NCBI GenBank assembly: GCA_018830605.1
Contig: JAHJRZ010000050.1
Location: forward strand, 1-13,261
Length of the DNA: 13,261 nt
From: Patescibacteria group bacterium
GTDB lineage: Bacteria; Patescibacteriota; UBA1384; JAHJRZ01
Reading direction: 5' to 3'
The notes below the pieces were generated by a model. The model searched no databases and was not told where the DNA came from. It saw only the letters and a list, made by a program, of their open reading frames with translations. Shown here piece after piece: positions 6,641 to 13,261 of the stretch. Position 1 is the first letter of the stretch; each line of letters starts with the position of its first letter. A program made the position numbers and the translations under genes.

Positions 6641-6864
6641 ATGGAAAAAATTTACAACAAATTAATTAGGGACAAGATTCCAGAAATCATTACTAATGAC
6701 GGGGAAGAGTCAGAAATTAGAAAATTAAAACAAAAAGAATTTAAAATTGAGCTCAAAAAGAAGGTTTTGGAGGAAGCAAAAAATTCAAGAAAAATAAAGA
6801 AAGAGGCAGTTTTGCCAAAAAGCTCTTTTTAATAAAAACGAAATTAAACAAGGTCAAAAAATAA
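6641..6864 (+). pseudogene. Broken MazG-like NTP pyrophosphohydrolase (COG4997-like house-cleaning family)
   Basis: The intact family hydrolyses non-canonical or excess NTPs and is about 100 residues long. The ATG 6641 frame opens with the hallmark KIYNKLIRDKIPEII and continues through a conserved KELKKKVLEEAK-type helix, but stops at 6830-6832 after 63 residues. The family C-terminus is present in another frame: codons from about 6781 to the TAA at 6862-6864 read KNKERGSFAKKLFLIKTK, matching the usual RGGFEKRIFL-like end. The middle helices with the ELADxLE metal-binding residues are missing. The simplest reading is an internal deletion with a frameshift near 6775-6800, leaving a recently inactivated gene. 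A short expressed 63-residue protein cannot be excluded. Confidence 0.7.
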
Positions 6865-6877
6865 AAACCTGTTTTTT
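6847..6877 (+). terminator. Candidate intrinsic terminator after the pyrophosphohydrolase remnant
   Basis: AACA(A)GGT (6847-6854) pairs with ACCTGTT (6867-6873), a 7-bp stem with one bulged A and an A-rich 12-base loop, and the T-run continues to 6877. It overlaps the end of the displaced reading frame and the -35 box of the next gene. Confidence 0.4.
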
Positions 6878-6905
6878 GTTAATCTTTTAATTTATTTGCT
6901 ATAAT
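6876..6905 (+). promoter_or_regulatory. Promoter of the small membrane-protein gene, extended -10
   Basis: TTGTTA (6876-6881), an 18-base spacer and TATAAT (6900-6905) preceded by TGC, an extended -10. A start near 6912 leaves a leader of about 12 bases holding the Shine-Dalgarno. Confidence 0.6.
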
Positions 6906-6913
6906 ATAAATAC

Positions 6914-6920
6914 AGGAGGA
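6914..6920 (+). promoter_or_regulatory. Consensus ribosome-binding site
   Basis: AGGAGGA lies 3 bases before ATG 6924. It stands out because recJ, radA, tyrS and the PBP gene have no comparable site. It fixes the start of the small membrane-protein gene. Confidence 0.7.
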
Positions 6921-6923
6921 AAA

Positions 6924-7250
6924 ATGCCGAATTGGTTAAAAGTTATCATTAAAATTTTTGTCTTTATTCTTTTGTACTTTTTAATTTTTTGCTTCTTGGT
7001 GGCAATTGAAGGCAGTTTTAATTTTGCGGCGCCAGTGAGTGAATCAGGACAAAGGATAGTCAAAGGCGTCTCTTATTTATTGCCGCTCTTGATCGAATCA
7101 AAGTTCCGTATTTCCTGGGAGACGATGTGGTATGCGTCTTTTAATCCTTATTTCCTGATTTTAAATATTCTCTATACTTATCTTGTTTATAAATTATTAT
7201 TTTGGGGCTATAGAAAAATTAAAACTCGTAAACCAGTCAAAGCTGAATAA
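6924..7250 (+). CDS. Small two-helix membrane protein of unknown function
   Basis: I do not recognise this 108-residue protein. It has a hydrophobic helix at about residues 8-28 (IIKIFVFILLYFLIFCFLVA), a polar loop (about 29-70, containing GSFNFAAPVSESGQRIVKGVSY in part), a second hydrophobic stretch at about 76-95 (YFLILNILYTYLVYKLLFWG), and a basic tail (YRKIKTRKPVK). The basic C-terminal tail is expected to face the cytoplasm. It has its own extended -10 promoter and the best Shine-Dalgarno in the window, so it is very probably expressed. It stands alone between the broken pyrophosphohydrolase gene and radA. No catalytic or binding motif is visible. Confidence 0.75.
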   Translation: MPNWLKVIIKIFVFILLYFLIFCFLVAIEGSFNFAAPVSESGQRIVKGVSYLLPLLIESKFRISWETMWYASFNPYFLILNILYTYLVYKLLFWGYRKIKTRKPVKAE

Positions 7251-7275
7251 GCTCGCTGTTTGCCAAAACCATTTG

Positions 7276-7306
7276 GTATCCCGCTCGGTCTCGTGATACT
7301 TTTTTT
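7276..7306 (+). terminator. Candidate terminator after the small membrane-protein gene
   Basis: GTATC (7276-7280) pairs with GATAC (7295-7299) around a 14-base loop and is followed at once by seven T's (7300-7306). The stem is short, so the call is tentative. It lies inside a larger possible fold closed by CTCGCTGTT (7252-7260) and AACAGCAAG (7333-7341). Confidence 0.35.
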
Positions 7307-7344
7307 AGCCAGAGACTCGCGTCTAATTATTTAACAGCAAGGAT

Positions 7345-7372
7345 TTGAGTTTCAATTTTTATATGTTAAAAT
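7345..7372 (+). promoter_or_regulatory. Probable radA promoter, near-leaderless
   Basis: TTGAGT (7345-7350), a 16-base spacer and TAAAAT (7367-7372) preceded by TGT (extended -10). Only 9 bases separate it from ATG 7382, so the transcript would start at or within a few bases of the start codon. No Shine-Dalgarno would be included. Confidence 0.5.
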
Positions 7373-7381
7373 TTAGGTAGT

Positions 7382-8719
7382 ATGACTAAACTAAGAACTA
7401 TTTTTGTCTGTAATAAATGCGGGGCAGAATCAGCGCGGTGGTCAGGGAAGTGTTTGAGCTGCGGAGAATGGAATACGATGAAAGAATTTCAGAATGTAAA
7501 ATCTAAAATCTCAAATCTAAAATCTGGAACCGCAACACCGCAAAAAATAAATACCATTTCACTTAAAAATCAGGAGAGAATTAAAACCGGGATTTTTGAA
7601 TTTGACAGAACAGTCGGCAGGGGGATTGTGCCTGGCTCATTAGTTCTTTTAGCCGGCGATCCGGGAATTGGCAAATCAACCCTGTTGCTGCAGATCGCGG
7701 CCAGTGTTCCGGGAACTCTTTATATTAGCGGGGAAGAGTCGGCCTTTCAGATCAAGATGCGCGCTGAAAGATTAGGCATCAAGAGCAATTTTTTGATTCT
7801 TGACGAGGTGGATATTGAGAATATCATCGCCATCTCGCAGAAAGAAAAGCCAGCCTTACTTATTATTGACTCTATCCAAACGATGTATGATCCGGAGAGC
7901 GAAACTTCCTCGGGAAGCATTACTCAGGTTAAGGCCTCTGCTTTAAAATTGCAGCAGTTTGCCAAGACGTCGAATATCCCGGTAATTATGATTGGTCACA
8001 TCACCAAATCAGGCGCGGTCGCCGGCCCCAAAACTCTGGAGCATTTAGTTGATACGGTCTTGTATTTTGAGGGTGATAAATATCATGGACAAAGAATTTT
8101 GCGGGCGACTAAAAATCGCTTTGGCTCGACTTTTGAGTCCGGCGTTTTTGAGATGACAAATAAAGGGTTGCGTGAAGTAAAAAATCCAGCAGCAATTTTT
8201 ATTGATAATGAATCTCCTAAAGCGCCGGGTTCAGCCACCACGGTCACAATTGAAGGTTCTCGTCCTTTTCTTTTTGAGGTTCAGGCGCTCTGCCCGATCT
8301 CGTCCTTTGGCTATGCCAAAAGAACCGCTTTGGGGATTGATCTGTCCCGAGTCCAGCTTTTATCCGCGGTCGTCACCGAGCATACCAAGATTAATTTGCA
8401 GAATCGCGATATTTATGTTAATTTAGTAGGCGGAGTGAGGGTGAGGGAACCGGCGATCGATTTAGCGATTGCGGCTGCCTTAATCTCCGCTGTTAGAAAG
8501 TGCGCCCTACCTAAAGAATCGGTCTTTATGGGAGAGGTCGGGCTGACGGGCGAGATTAGAGAGATTAGCTTAATCGAAAAAAGAATTATCGAAGCCAAAC
8601 GCCAGGGATACACTAAAATCTATATTCCGCGCACGCGAGAAATATATAAAGGTAATGGCTTAAAGATAGTTCAACTTTTTAACCTGAAAGAATTAGAGAA
8701 AATTATCATTGGACATTAA
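7382..8719 (+). CDS. radA: DNA repair protein RadA (Sms), RecA-like ATPase with Lon-like domain
   Basis: RadA is a hexameric RecA-like ATPase that promotes branch migration during recombination and repair. The 445-residue protein has an N-terminal zinc finger (C10, C13, C24, C27 in CNKCG...CLSCGEWN), Walker A GDPGIGKST (92-100), Walker B LLIIDSIQTM (159-168), the RadA-specific KNRFG motif (244-248), and a C-terminal Lon-protease-like domain with GSRPFLFEVQAL (292-303) and GGVRVREPAIDLAIAAAL (350-367). Length and order are standard. The linker after the zinc finger contains KSKISNLKSG (about 40-49), encoded by an AT-rich simple repeat. The next gene, a YacL-like PIN-TRAM protein, follows within about 10 bases and is probably cotranscribed. 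Confidence 0.97.
   Translation: MTKLRTIFVCNKCGAESARWSGKCLSCGEWNTMKEFQNVKSKISNLKSGTATPQKINTISLKNQERIKTGIFEFDRTVGRGIVPGSLVLLAGDPGIGKSTLLLQIAASVPGTLYISGEESAFQIKMRAERLGIKSNFLILDEVDIENIIAISQKEKPALLIIDSIQTMYDPESETSSGSITQVKASALKLQQFAKTSNIPVIMIGHITKSGAVAGPKTLEHLVDTVLYFEGDKYHGQRILRATKNRFGSTFESGVFEMTNKGLREVKNPAAIFIDNESPKAPGSATTVTIEGSRPFLFEVQALCPISSFGYAKRTALGIDLSRVQLLSAVVTEHTKINLQNRDIYVNLVGGVRVREPAIDLAIAAALISAVRKCALPKESVFMGEVGLTGEIREISLIEKRIIEAKRQGYTKIYIPRTREIYKGNGLKIVQLFNLKELEKIIIGH
7497..7526. repeat. AAATCTC/AAAATCT repeat tract inside the radA linker
   Basis: AAAATCTAAAATCTC followed by AAATCTAAAATCT is a tandem of 7-8-base units. It is translated as part of the linker between the RadA zinc finger and ATPase domain (KSKISNLKSG). 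Similar tracts occur at 4505-4534 and 9497-9532. Confidence 0.5.
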
Positions 8720-8729
8720 TAGTTTTGCG

Positions 8730-9509
8730 ATGCAAATATTTTTTGAATTTATCTTCGTTTTATTGATTGCTTATTCTCTCGTCTTGACCTTCCTAATGGC
8801 GAGGCGGCCCAAGACAAAAATCAGAATGAAGCCCGATGTGGTCGTAGTTGATACTTCAGTCTTGATTGATGGCCGGATTGAAGGAATTGCAAAATCCGGC
8901 TTTATCTCCGGAACCCTTGTTGTTCCTAAATTTGTGTTGGAAGAATTGCAGATGGTGGCTGATTCTAGAGATGCTTTGAAACGAAACAGAGGCCGGCGGG
9001 GGATGAAGATACTTCAGGGGTTAAAGAATAATCATCATTTTAAATTAGAATTGCCGGATAATAATTATCCGGATATCAGCAAAGTTGATGATAAATTGAT
9101 CGCTCTGGCCAAAGAGAGGAGAGCCAATATCTTGACCGTTGATTATAATTTAAATCGCGTGGCGGATATCCAAAATGTCTTTACACTTAATATTAATGAG
9201 CTGGCTAATGTTTTAAAACCAGCGGTTCTGCCCGGAGAAATAGTCGAAGTAATGGTGGTGCAGCGCGGCAAAGAAAAAAATCAGGGGGTGGGCTACCTTG
9301 ATGACGGGACCATGGTCGTGGTGGAAGAAGGAATTAGATTTATGCGCCAAAATGTTGAGGGCATTGTCTCGCGAATTTTTCAGACCGATGCGGGCCGGAT
9401 GATTTTTGTTAAATTAAGAGGCCAAAAAATTGACACTGGTTTTAGACGCAGATTCGTTCCTCCTTGGCAGTGGAAGTGGAGAGATAGGGATAAACGAAAT
9501 CTCAAATAA
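8730..9509 (+). CDS. PIN-TRAM domain membrane protein, YacL-like
   Basis: The 259-residue product has one N-terminal membrane helix (about 4-24), a PIN nuclease-type domain (about 36-150) and a TRAM RNA-binding domain (about 164-231, LPGEIVEV then GVGYLDDGTMVVVEEG), ending in a basic tail. Putative PIN metal ligands are D41 (VVDTSVLID), E71/E72 (VLEELQ), D120/D121 and D138 (LTVDYN). This is the YacL/PIN-TRAM family; an RNase or RNA-binding role at the membrane is inferred and not established. B. subtilis YacL has more membrane helices, so the single helix is a reduced form. ATG 8730 is chosen, 10 bases after the radA stop. A TTG at 8709 overlapping radA would add seven residues. Confidence 0.88.
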   Translation: MQIFFEFIFVLLIAYSLVLTFLMARRPKTKIRMKPDVVVVDTSVLIDGRIEGIAKSGFISGTLVVPKFVLEELQMVADSRDALKRNRGRRGMKILQGLKNNHHFKLELPDNNYPDISKVDDKLIALAKERRANILTVDYNLNRVADIQNVFTLNINELANVLKPAVLPGEIVEVMVVQRGKEKNQGVGYLDDGTMVVVEEGIRFMRQNVEGIVSRIFQTDAGRMIFVKLRGQKIDTGFRRRFVPPWQWKWRDRDKRNLK

Positions 9510-9532
9510 CAAATCTCAAATATCAAATAAAA
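9497..9532. repeat. AAATCTCAAAT-type repeat tract between convergent genes
   Basis: AAATCTCAAATAAC, AAATCTCAAATATC and AAATAAAA follow one another at the end of the PIN-TRAM gene and in the 25-base gap to the convergent PBP gene. AAATCTCAAAT occurs twice here. No terminator hairpin is seen in this gap. Confidence 0.55.
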
Positions 9533-9534
9533 TT

Positions 9535-12348
9535 TTAACTAGCTGTGCCTGATTTCTTAACTCCTGAACTCGCGTTGCCCGAAGTATCAACGCTTTTAAT
9601 CGTGTACCAGTATGTTCCCGGGCCGACGGTATCGTTAAAGCTCGAGCCGGTAAAATTATCCTGGATTAAAGAGCCCAAGGTTAAGCTTGAAGTAGAGCGA
9701 TAAATTTTGAGATGGCTAAAATCTGGGTTTGAGGGATTGGTCCAAGTAAGTAAGATATGGCCAGCGCCGCCAACAGTATTAAAGTTAGTGACATTGTCTG
9801 GCGGAGTAGTATCGTCAGTGACATTAACGGTGATTGAACTTTCTGCGCTCAAATTGGCACTGTCAACAATTTTTACCTTAATGTTGTGGTTGCCCGAGCT
9901 TAAATTTTTAAAATTATAACTGAATTGGTAAGGGCTTGACGAAGTGGAACCGATGTTGACATTATCAATATAAAATTCAACCAGCTTTACTCCCAAGGGA
10001 GCGGAAACAGAAGTTTTGATAGTGCGTGTGCCCGAGACCGTCTCATTATTTACGGGCGAAGTAATGGAGATGGTCGGCCGATTAGTTCCATCTAAAGCGG
10101 CGCAAGTGGCGTTACCTTGTGGCGGAGGATTAATTAAGCCCTGGGACGAGGCCCAAGCCCGGACCGGGTTTTCCCAGTTAGCCACTTCAGGCCGTTCTGA
10201 ATGAATATCAATAAAAGTTTTTTCTTCTACATACTGCTCCGGACAGCCGTCTTTAGCCCGCTGTCCGGTTAATTTGTCAATCTTGACCTTGGTGTACCCG
10301 CCTTTTTCTGTTGGCATCTGCCAAGGGGCAAAAATATCCTTGACCGCGTTTGAGCCGCCGCTGGAGATTTTATTAGAGAGTTTGTCAATCGTTCCATCTT
10401 TAATTGATCCTGGCCGGCTGAACTCTTCCCGGCCCGTGCCTTCAAGCGCCCGGTCCATAAAAGCCCGCCAGATGGGAGAAGCGGCCAAAGAGCCGTAGCC
10501 GTTATCCATCGCCGAATTATCATTATTGCCCACCCAGACTCCAGCCACCAGCGAGGGGGTGTAGCCGACGGTCCAGCCGTCGCGGAAGTCAGAGGTGGTG
10601 CCGGTCTTGACCGCATAAGGGTGGTTGGGATTGTCAAAAATGCTTCGCAAAGAGCCGTAGCCCCTGATTTTAGCGTTATTGTCAGAAAGAATGCTTGAGA
10701 TCTCGTAGCTGATATTCTCGTCAAGCACCCGATTTTTATTTTTACTCGGCGTCTTCTCTTCTAAAATCTTGCCGCTTGAATCTTCAATCTTTAAGACTGG
10801 ATTAACATCTTCTTTAATGCCTTGATTGGCAAAAATAGCGTAAGCGCCTGAAAGCTCTAAAAGCTTGACCTCGCCTCCGCCCAAAACCAGCGACAGCCCG
10901 TAGCGGTCAGGCTCATTAAGCGTATTGATGCCCATATTTTTTGCCTGCTCTAAAACCTTGCCCATCCCTGCAAGGGAGAGCGCTTTAACAGCAGGGATAT
11001 TTAAGGACGAACCCAAGGCCTCGCGGATCGTCACCGGACCTTGAGTCCTGCCGTCATTGTCTTTAGGTTTATATCCGCCGCCAAAATCAGTCTCCAGATC
11101 AAAGAGCCGATAACCCGGGCCCCACTTGTCCTTAAAGAGCGTGGCGTAAACGACCGGCTTAAAGGCGGAACCGGGCTGTCTTGGCCTGGTGGAAACATTG
11201 ACATTGCCGTCGTGGTCCATATCAAAATAATCCCGGCCACCGACCATTGCCAGGACATCCCCGGTCTTAGGGTCAATCGCCACAAGCGAAGCATTGTACC
11301 CGCCAAATCTTGCCCAGTTCTCTTTTGCTCCTTTGACCACCTCATCTTCAGCTATCGCCTGTTTGTTTGGGTCTAAGGTGGTGGTAATTTTTAAGCCGCC
11401 CTCTTCTAAAAGACGGTCTCCGTACTTGGCGGCTAATCTTTCCCGGACATAAAAAACGAAGTGAGGCGCTTTGATATTGGCTTTAAATTTGGAAAAAGCG
11501 ACCTGTTTGTTCTTGATCGGCGCTTGAGCTGCTATTTTTTCGTCTTCGCTGATATAACCTTGGCGCTGCATCTCATCAAGACAGTGCAGAGCTCGATAAT
11601 AGAGCGCGTCGCGATGCGAGCCGTAAGGCGAGTAAAAAGTAGGAGATTGGGGGAGGGAAGATAGGATGGCCGCTTCAGTTAAAGTTAAATCTTTGGTGTT
11701 CTTGCCAAAGTACATTTCAGAGGCCGCTTGCACGCCGTAAGCATTAGAGCCGTAAGGAATCTCATTAAGATACATGGTAAGTATCTCGTCTTTGGAGTAC
11801 ATCGCTTCAATCTCAATCGAGAGGATGAGCTCTTTAATTTTTCGGCTGTAGGTTCTTTTGGGGGAGAGGAGGGCATTTTTAACGAATTGTTGGGTGATGG
11901 TTGAGCCGCCCTGGATATTCAAACTTTTTTTTAAAAAATTGTAATAAACGGCGCGCGCCACCCCGCGAAAATCAACGCCAAAGTGCCTATAAAAATCTTT
12001 GTCTTCAAGCGCCACAGTGGCATTTTTGACATTTTGGGGAATATCCTCTGATTTGATAACTGTTCGCCGTTCGTCGCCGGAGAGCTGATATAAGACATCG
12101 CCGTTGCGATCTAAAATAGTGCTTGATTGCGCCGCCTGCCTTTTTTTAATATTGCCCGGGGTCGGCAGGTCTTTGGAGAACCAGGCAAAGACTAAAGCCA
12201 CGCTAAAAATAAAGACCAAAAAACAGATCAAGGCGATTTTAGCGATCGTCTTCCAGGTGATTCCTCTCTTGAAAAAGAATTTTCTTCTCTTGGCCAGAGG
12301 GGCTTTGGAGGGCACCAGATAACGCATTTTTTTGCTTTTTTTAGCCAT
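9535..12348 (-). CDS. Class A penicillin-binding protein (PBP1A-like) with Ig-like and FN3-like tail
   Basis: This bifunctional peptidoglycan synthase polymerises lipid II and crosslinks the peptides outside the membrane. The 937-residue protein has a basic cytoplasmic N-terminus, a membrane helix (about 33-57), a GT51 glycosyltransferase domain (about 75-270) and a transpeptidase domain (about 352-635). GT51 motifs are ALEDKDFYRHFGVD (113-126, catalytic E115), GGSTITQQFVKN (147-158) and MYLNEIPYGSNAYGVQAA (192-209). The transpeptidase has SAFK (394-397, nucleophile S394), SLN (448-450) and KTGTT (581-585). The tail, about 300 residues, holds an Ig/cadherin-like domain (about 757-845) and an FN3-like domain (about 848-930), probably for wall or surface-polymer contact. 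ATG 12348 (MAKKSKK) is chosen because the promoter lies just upstream; an ATG at 12420 would precede that promoter. C702 and C749 could form a disulphide. Confidence 0.95.
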   Translation of the reverse strand: MAKKSKKMRYLVPSKAPLAKRRKFFFKRGITWKTIAKIALICFLVFIFSVALVFAWFSKDLPTPGNIKKRQAAQSSTILDRNGDVLYQLSGDERRTVIKSEDIPQNVKNATVALEDKDFYRHFGVDFRGVARAVYYNFLKKSLNIQGGSTITQQFVKNALLSPKRTYSRKIKELILSIEIEAMYSKDEILTMYLNEIPYGSNAYGVQAASEMYFGKNTKDLTLTEAAILSSLPQSPTFYSPYGSHRDALYYRALHCLDEMQRQGYISEDEKIAAQAPIKNKQVAFSKFKANIKAPHFVFYVRERLAAKYGDRLLEEGGLKITTTLDPNKQAIAEDEVVKGAKENWARFGGYNASLVAIDPKTGDVLAMVGGRDYFDMDHDGNVNVSTRPRQPGSAFKPVVYATLFKDKWGPGYRLFDLETDFGGGYKPKDNDGRTQGPVTIREALGSSLNIPAVKALSLAGMGKVLEQAKNMGINTLNEPDRYGLSLVLGGGEVKLLELSGAYAIFANQGIKEDVNPVLKIEDSSGKILEEKTPSKNKNRVLDENISYEISSILSDNNAKIRGYGSLRSIFDNPNHPYAVKTGTTSDFRDGWTVGYTPSLVAGVWVGNNDNSAMDNGYGSLAASPIWRAFMDRALEGTGREEFSRPGSIKDGTIDKLSNKISSGGSNAVKDIFAPWQMPTEKGGYTKVKIDKLTGQRAKDGCPEQYVEEKTFIDIHSERPEVANWENPVRAWASSQGLINPPPQGNATCAALDGTNRPTISITSPVNNETVSGTRTIKTSVSAPLGVKLVEFYIDNVNIGSTSSSPYQFSYNFKNLSSGNHNIKVKIVDSANLSAESSITVNVTDDTTPPDNVTNFNTVGGAGHILLTWTNPSNPDFSHLKIYRSTSSLTLGSLIQDNFTGSSFNDTVGPGTYWYTIKSVDTSGNASSGVKKSGTAS

Positions 12349-12362
12349 AATTGAACAAATAT

Positions 12363-12391
12363 AGTATAGTATAAAATTTCCAAAAAAGCAA
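12363..12391 (-). promoter_or_regulatory. Probable PBP promoter, short leader
   Basis: On the minus strand, TTGCTT (12391-12386), a 17-base spacer and TATACT (12368-12363). The predicted start near 12356 leaves a leader of about 8 bases and no Shine-Dalgarno. A second TATACT at 12373-12368 has a spacer that is too short. Confidence 0.5.
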
Positions 12392-12398
12392 AAACTTG

Positions 12399-12427
12399 TT
12401 GCGTCTCTTAGAATTATCATTTATAAT
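12399..12427 (+). promoter_or_regulatory. Probable tyrS promoter, leaderless
   Basis: TTGCGT (12399-12404), a 17-base spacer and TATAAT (12422-12427), 8 bases before ATG 12436. The transcript should start at or next to the ATG. It is divergent from the PBP promoter, both within an 87-base spacer. Confidence 0.55.
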
Positions 12428-12435
12428 CTAACCAT

Positions 12436-13261
12436 ATGGATCAAATTGAGAAAATTTTGAAGCACAATGTCGTTGAGGTGATTGAAGAGAAGTCGCTTCA
12501 AGAGAAATTAAGATCAGGCAAAAAATTAAGAGTTAAGATCGGCGCTGATCCGACTGCGCCCGATCTTCATTTGGGCCATGTGGTCGTTTTAGATAAATTA
12601 CGCCAATTTCAAGACGCAGGCCATCAAGTGATTTTTTTGATCGGCGACTTTACCGCCAGAATTGGCGATCCGTCGGGACGTTCTAAAATAAGGCCGCTGC
12701 TCTCGGAAGAAGAAATTAAAAAAAATGCGAAGACCTATTTTGAGCAAGTGGGGAAGATCTTGGATGTCAAAAAAGTCGAAATCAGATATAACAGCGAGTG
12801 GTATCAAAAAATGCCGATCGCTGATTTTATCAAGCTTCTTTCTAATTTTTCCCTCTGGCGCATCATTGAGCGCGATGATTTTGAAAAGCGGCGCCAAAAA
12901 GGGGTTGATGTCGGTTATCAAGAGGGCGCTTATTCAATTATGCAGGCCTATGATTCAGTGGTGCTTGAGTCAGATGTCGAAATTGGCGGCACTGACCAAA
13001 AATTTAATTTATTGGCCGGCCGCAGTCTGATGAAAAAATTAGGTCAAACTCCGCAGGACATAATTACTCTGCCGCTTTTAATTGGTCTTGACGGAAAAAA
13101 GAAGATGAGCAAGTCGCTTAATAATTATATTGGCATTGCCGAAGATGCGAATGAGATGTTTGGCAAAGTAATGTCGATTTCGGATGAGATGATTATTGAT
13201 TACGCTAAACTTGCGAGCGGGATGGAGGATTTTGAGGTTTTAGAAATGGAAAAAGAGATTA
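12436..13261 (+). CDS. tyrS: Tyrosyl-tRNA synthetase TyrRS, 3' end outside window
   Basis: TyrRS charges tRNA-Tyr with tyrosine in the cytoplasm. The 275 residues visible cover the class I Rossmann catalytic core: PTAPDLHLGH (39-48, the HIGH motif), the GDFTARIGDPSGRS segment (70-83), YQEGAYSIMQAYDSV (161-175) and GGTDQKFN (184-191) for tyrosine recognition, and KKKMSKSLNNYIG (221-233, the KMSKS loop). The KMSKS form is that of the TyrZ-like bacterial subgroup, not the KFGKS/T form of E. coli TyrS. The C-terminal anticodon-binding part, probably ending in an S4-like domain, lies past the window edge. The ATG is preceded directly by a promoter and has no Shine-Dalgarno. Confidence 0.95.
   Translation, partial: MDQIEKILKHNVVEVIEEKSLQEKLRSGKKLRVKIGADPTAPDLHLGHVVVLDKLRQFQDAGHQVIFLIGDFTARIGDPSGRSKIRPLLSEEEIKKNAKTYFEQVGKILDVKKVEIRYNSEWYQKMPIADFIKLLSNFSLWRIIERDDFEKRRQKGVDVGYQEGAYSIMQAYDSVVLESDVEIGGTDQKFNLLAGRSLMKKLGQTPQDIITLPLLIGLDGKKKMSKSLNNYIGIAEDANEMFGKVMSISDEMIIDYAKLASGMEDFEVLEMEKEI

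Noticed and set aside
7252..7341. tRNA-like cloverleaf between the small membrane-protein gene and radA
   Set aside because: There is no T-loop GTTCRANNC motif, no plausible anticodon arm and no 7-bp acceptor arrangement, so it is not a tRNA.
10269..11345. Open frames on either strand across the PBP gene
   Set aside because: They are alternative-frame readings of the long PBP1A gene. Their residue composition is atypical, rich in R/S/P/A, and they show no domains or start signals.
12349..12420. Longer N-terminus for the PBP gene from ATG 12420
   Set aside because: The extra 24 residues lie over the predicted PBP promoter, do not resemble any PBP N-terminus, and sit before the basic MAKKSKK start that directly precedes the membrane helix.

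Overview
The window looks like a piece of a small-genome bacterial chromosome, most likely Patescibacteria/CPR and Parcubacteria-like. This is inferred from several things together: AT-rich DNA with lysine/isoleucine-rich proteins, very short spacers, few Shine-Dalgarno sequences with promoters abutting start codons, an O-mannosyltransferase beside cell-wall genes, and a class A penicillin-binding protein with Ig/FN3-like tail domains. No 16S or ribosomal-protein gene is present to confirm the lineage. The gene content is mostly housekeeping. I see no CRISPR array, phage, transposase or tRNA.

Positions 1-3101 (+) carry a peptidoglycan/division operon: the 3' end of a gene that is probably murG, then murC, murB and ftsQ, joined by overlaps or an 8-base gap. 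It meets the minus-strand PMT-family glycosyltransferase gene (3111-4499) head-on across a hairpin that overlaps the PMT stop codon. A roughly 210-base spacer (4500-4711) holds a strong 41-base hairpin, an isolated perfect Shine-Dalgarno with an 8-codon micro-ORF, and the apparent recJ promoter. Next come recJ (4712-6445), a roughly 195-base non-coding stretch with a hairpin and a short repeated motif, a broken MazG-like NTP pyrophosphohydrolase gene (6641-6864) and a two-helix membrane protein with a good RBS (6924-7250). radA (7382-8719) and a YacL-like PIN-TRAM gene (8730-9509) follow. A long minus-strand PBP1A-type gene (9535-12348) diverges from tyrS (12436 to beyond the end). No gene-free stretch exceeds 300 bases.

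Functionally the window joins wall precursor synthesis (MurG, MurC, MurB), wall polymerisation and crosslinking (PBP1A), division (FtsQ), surface protein glycosylation (PMT), DNA repair (RecJ, RadA) and translation (TyrRS).

The most unusual signals are small sequence insertions. A GC-rich palindrome sits in-frame in a predicted loop of the PMT protein. A 22-codon apparent insertion, half of it an imperfect palindrome, sits in the RecJ OB-fold. An AT-rich oligonucleotide repeat (AAATCTCAAAT type) occurs in two spacers and in-frame in the RadA linker. Together they suggest in-frame palindromic or simple-repeat elements comparable in style to Rickettsia palindromic elements, but this needs comparison with homologues. 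A second theme is promoters whose -10 box lies 6-9 bases before the start codon, implying leaderless mRNAs.
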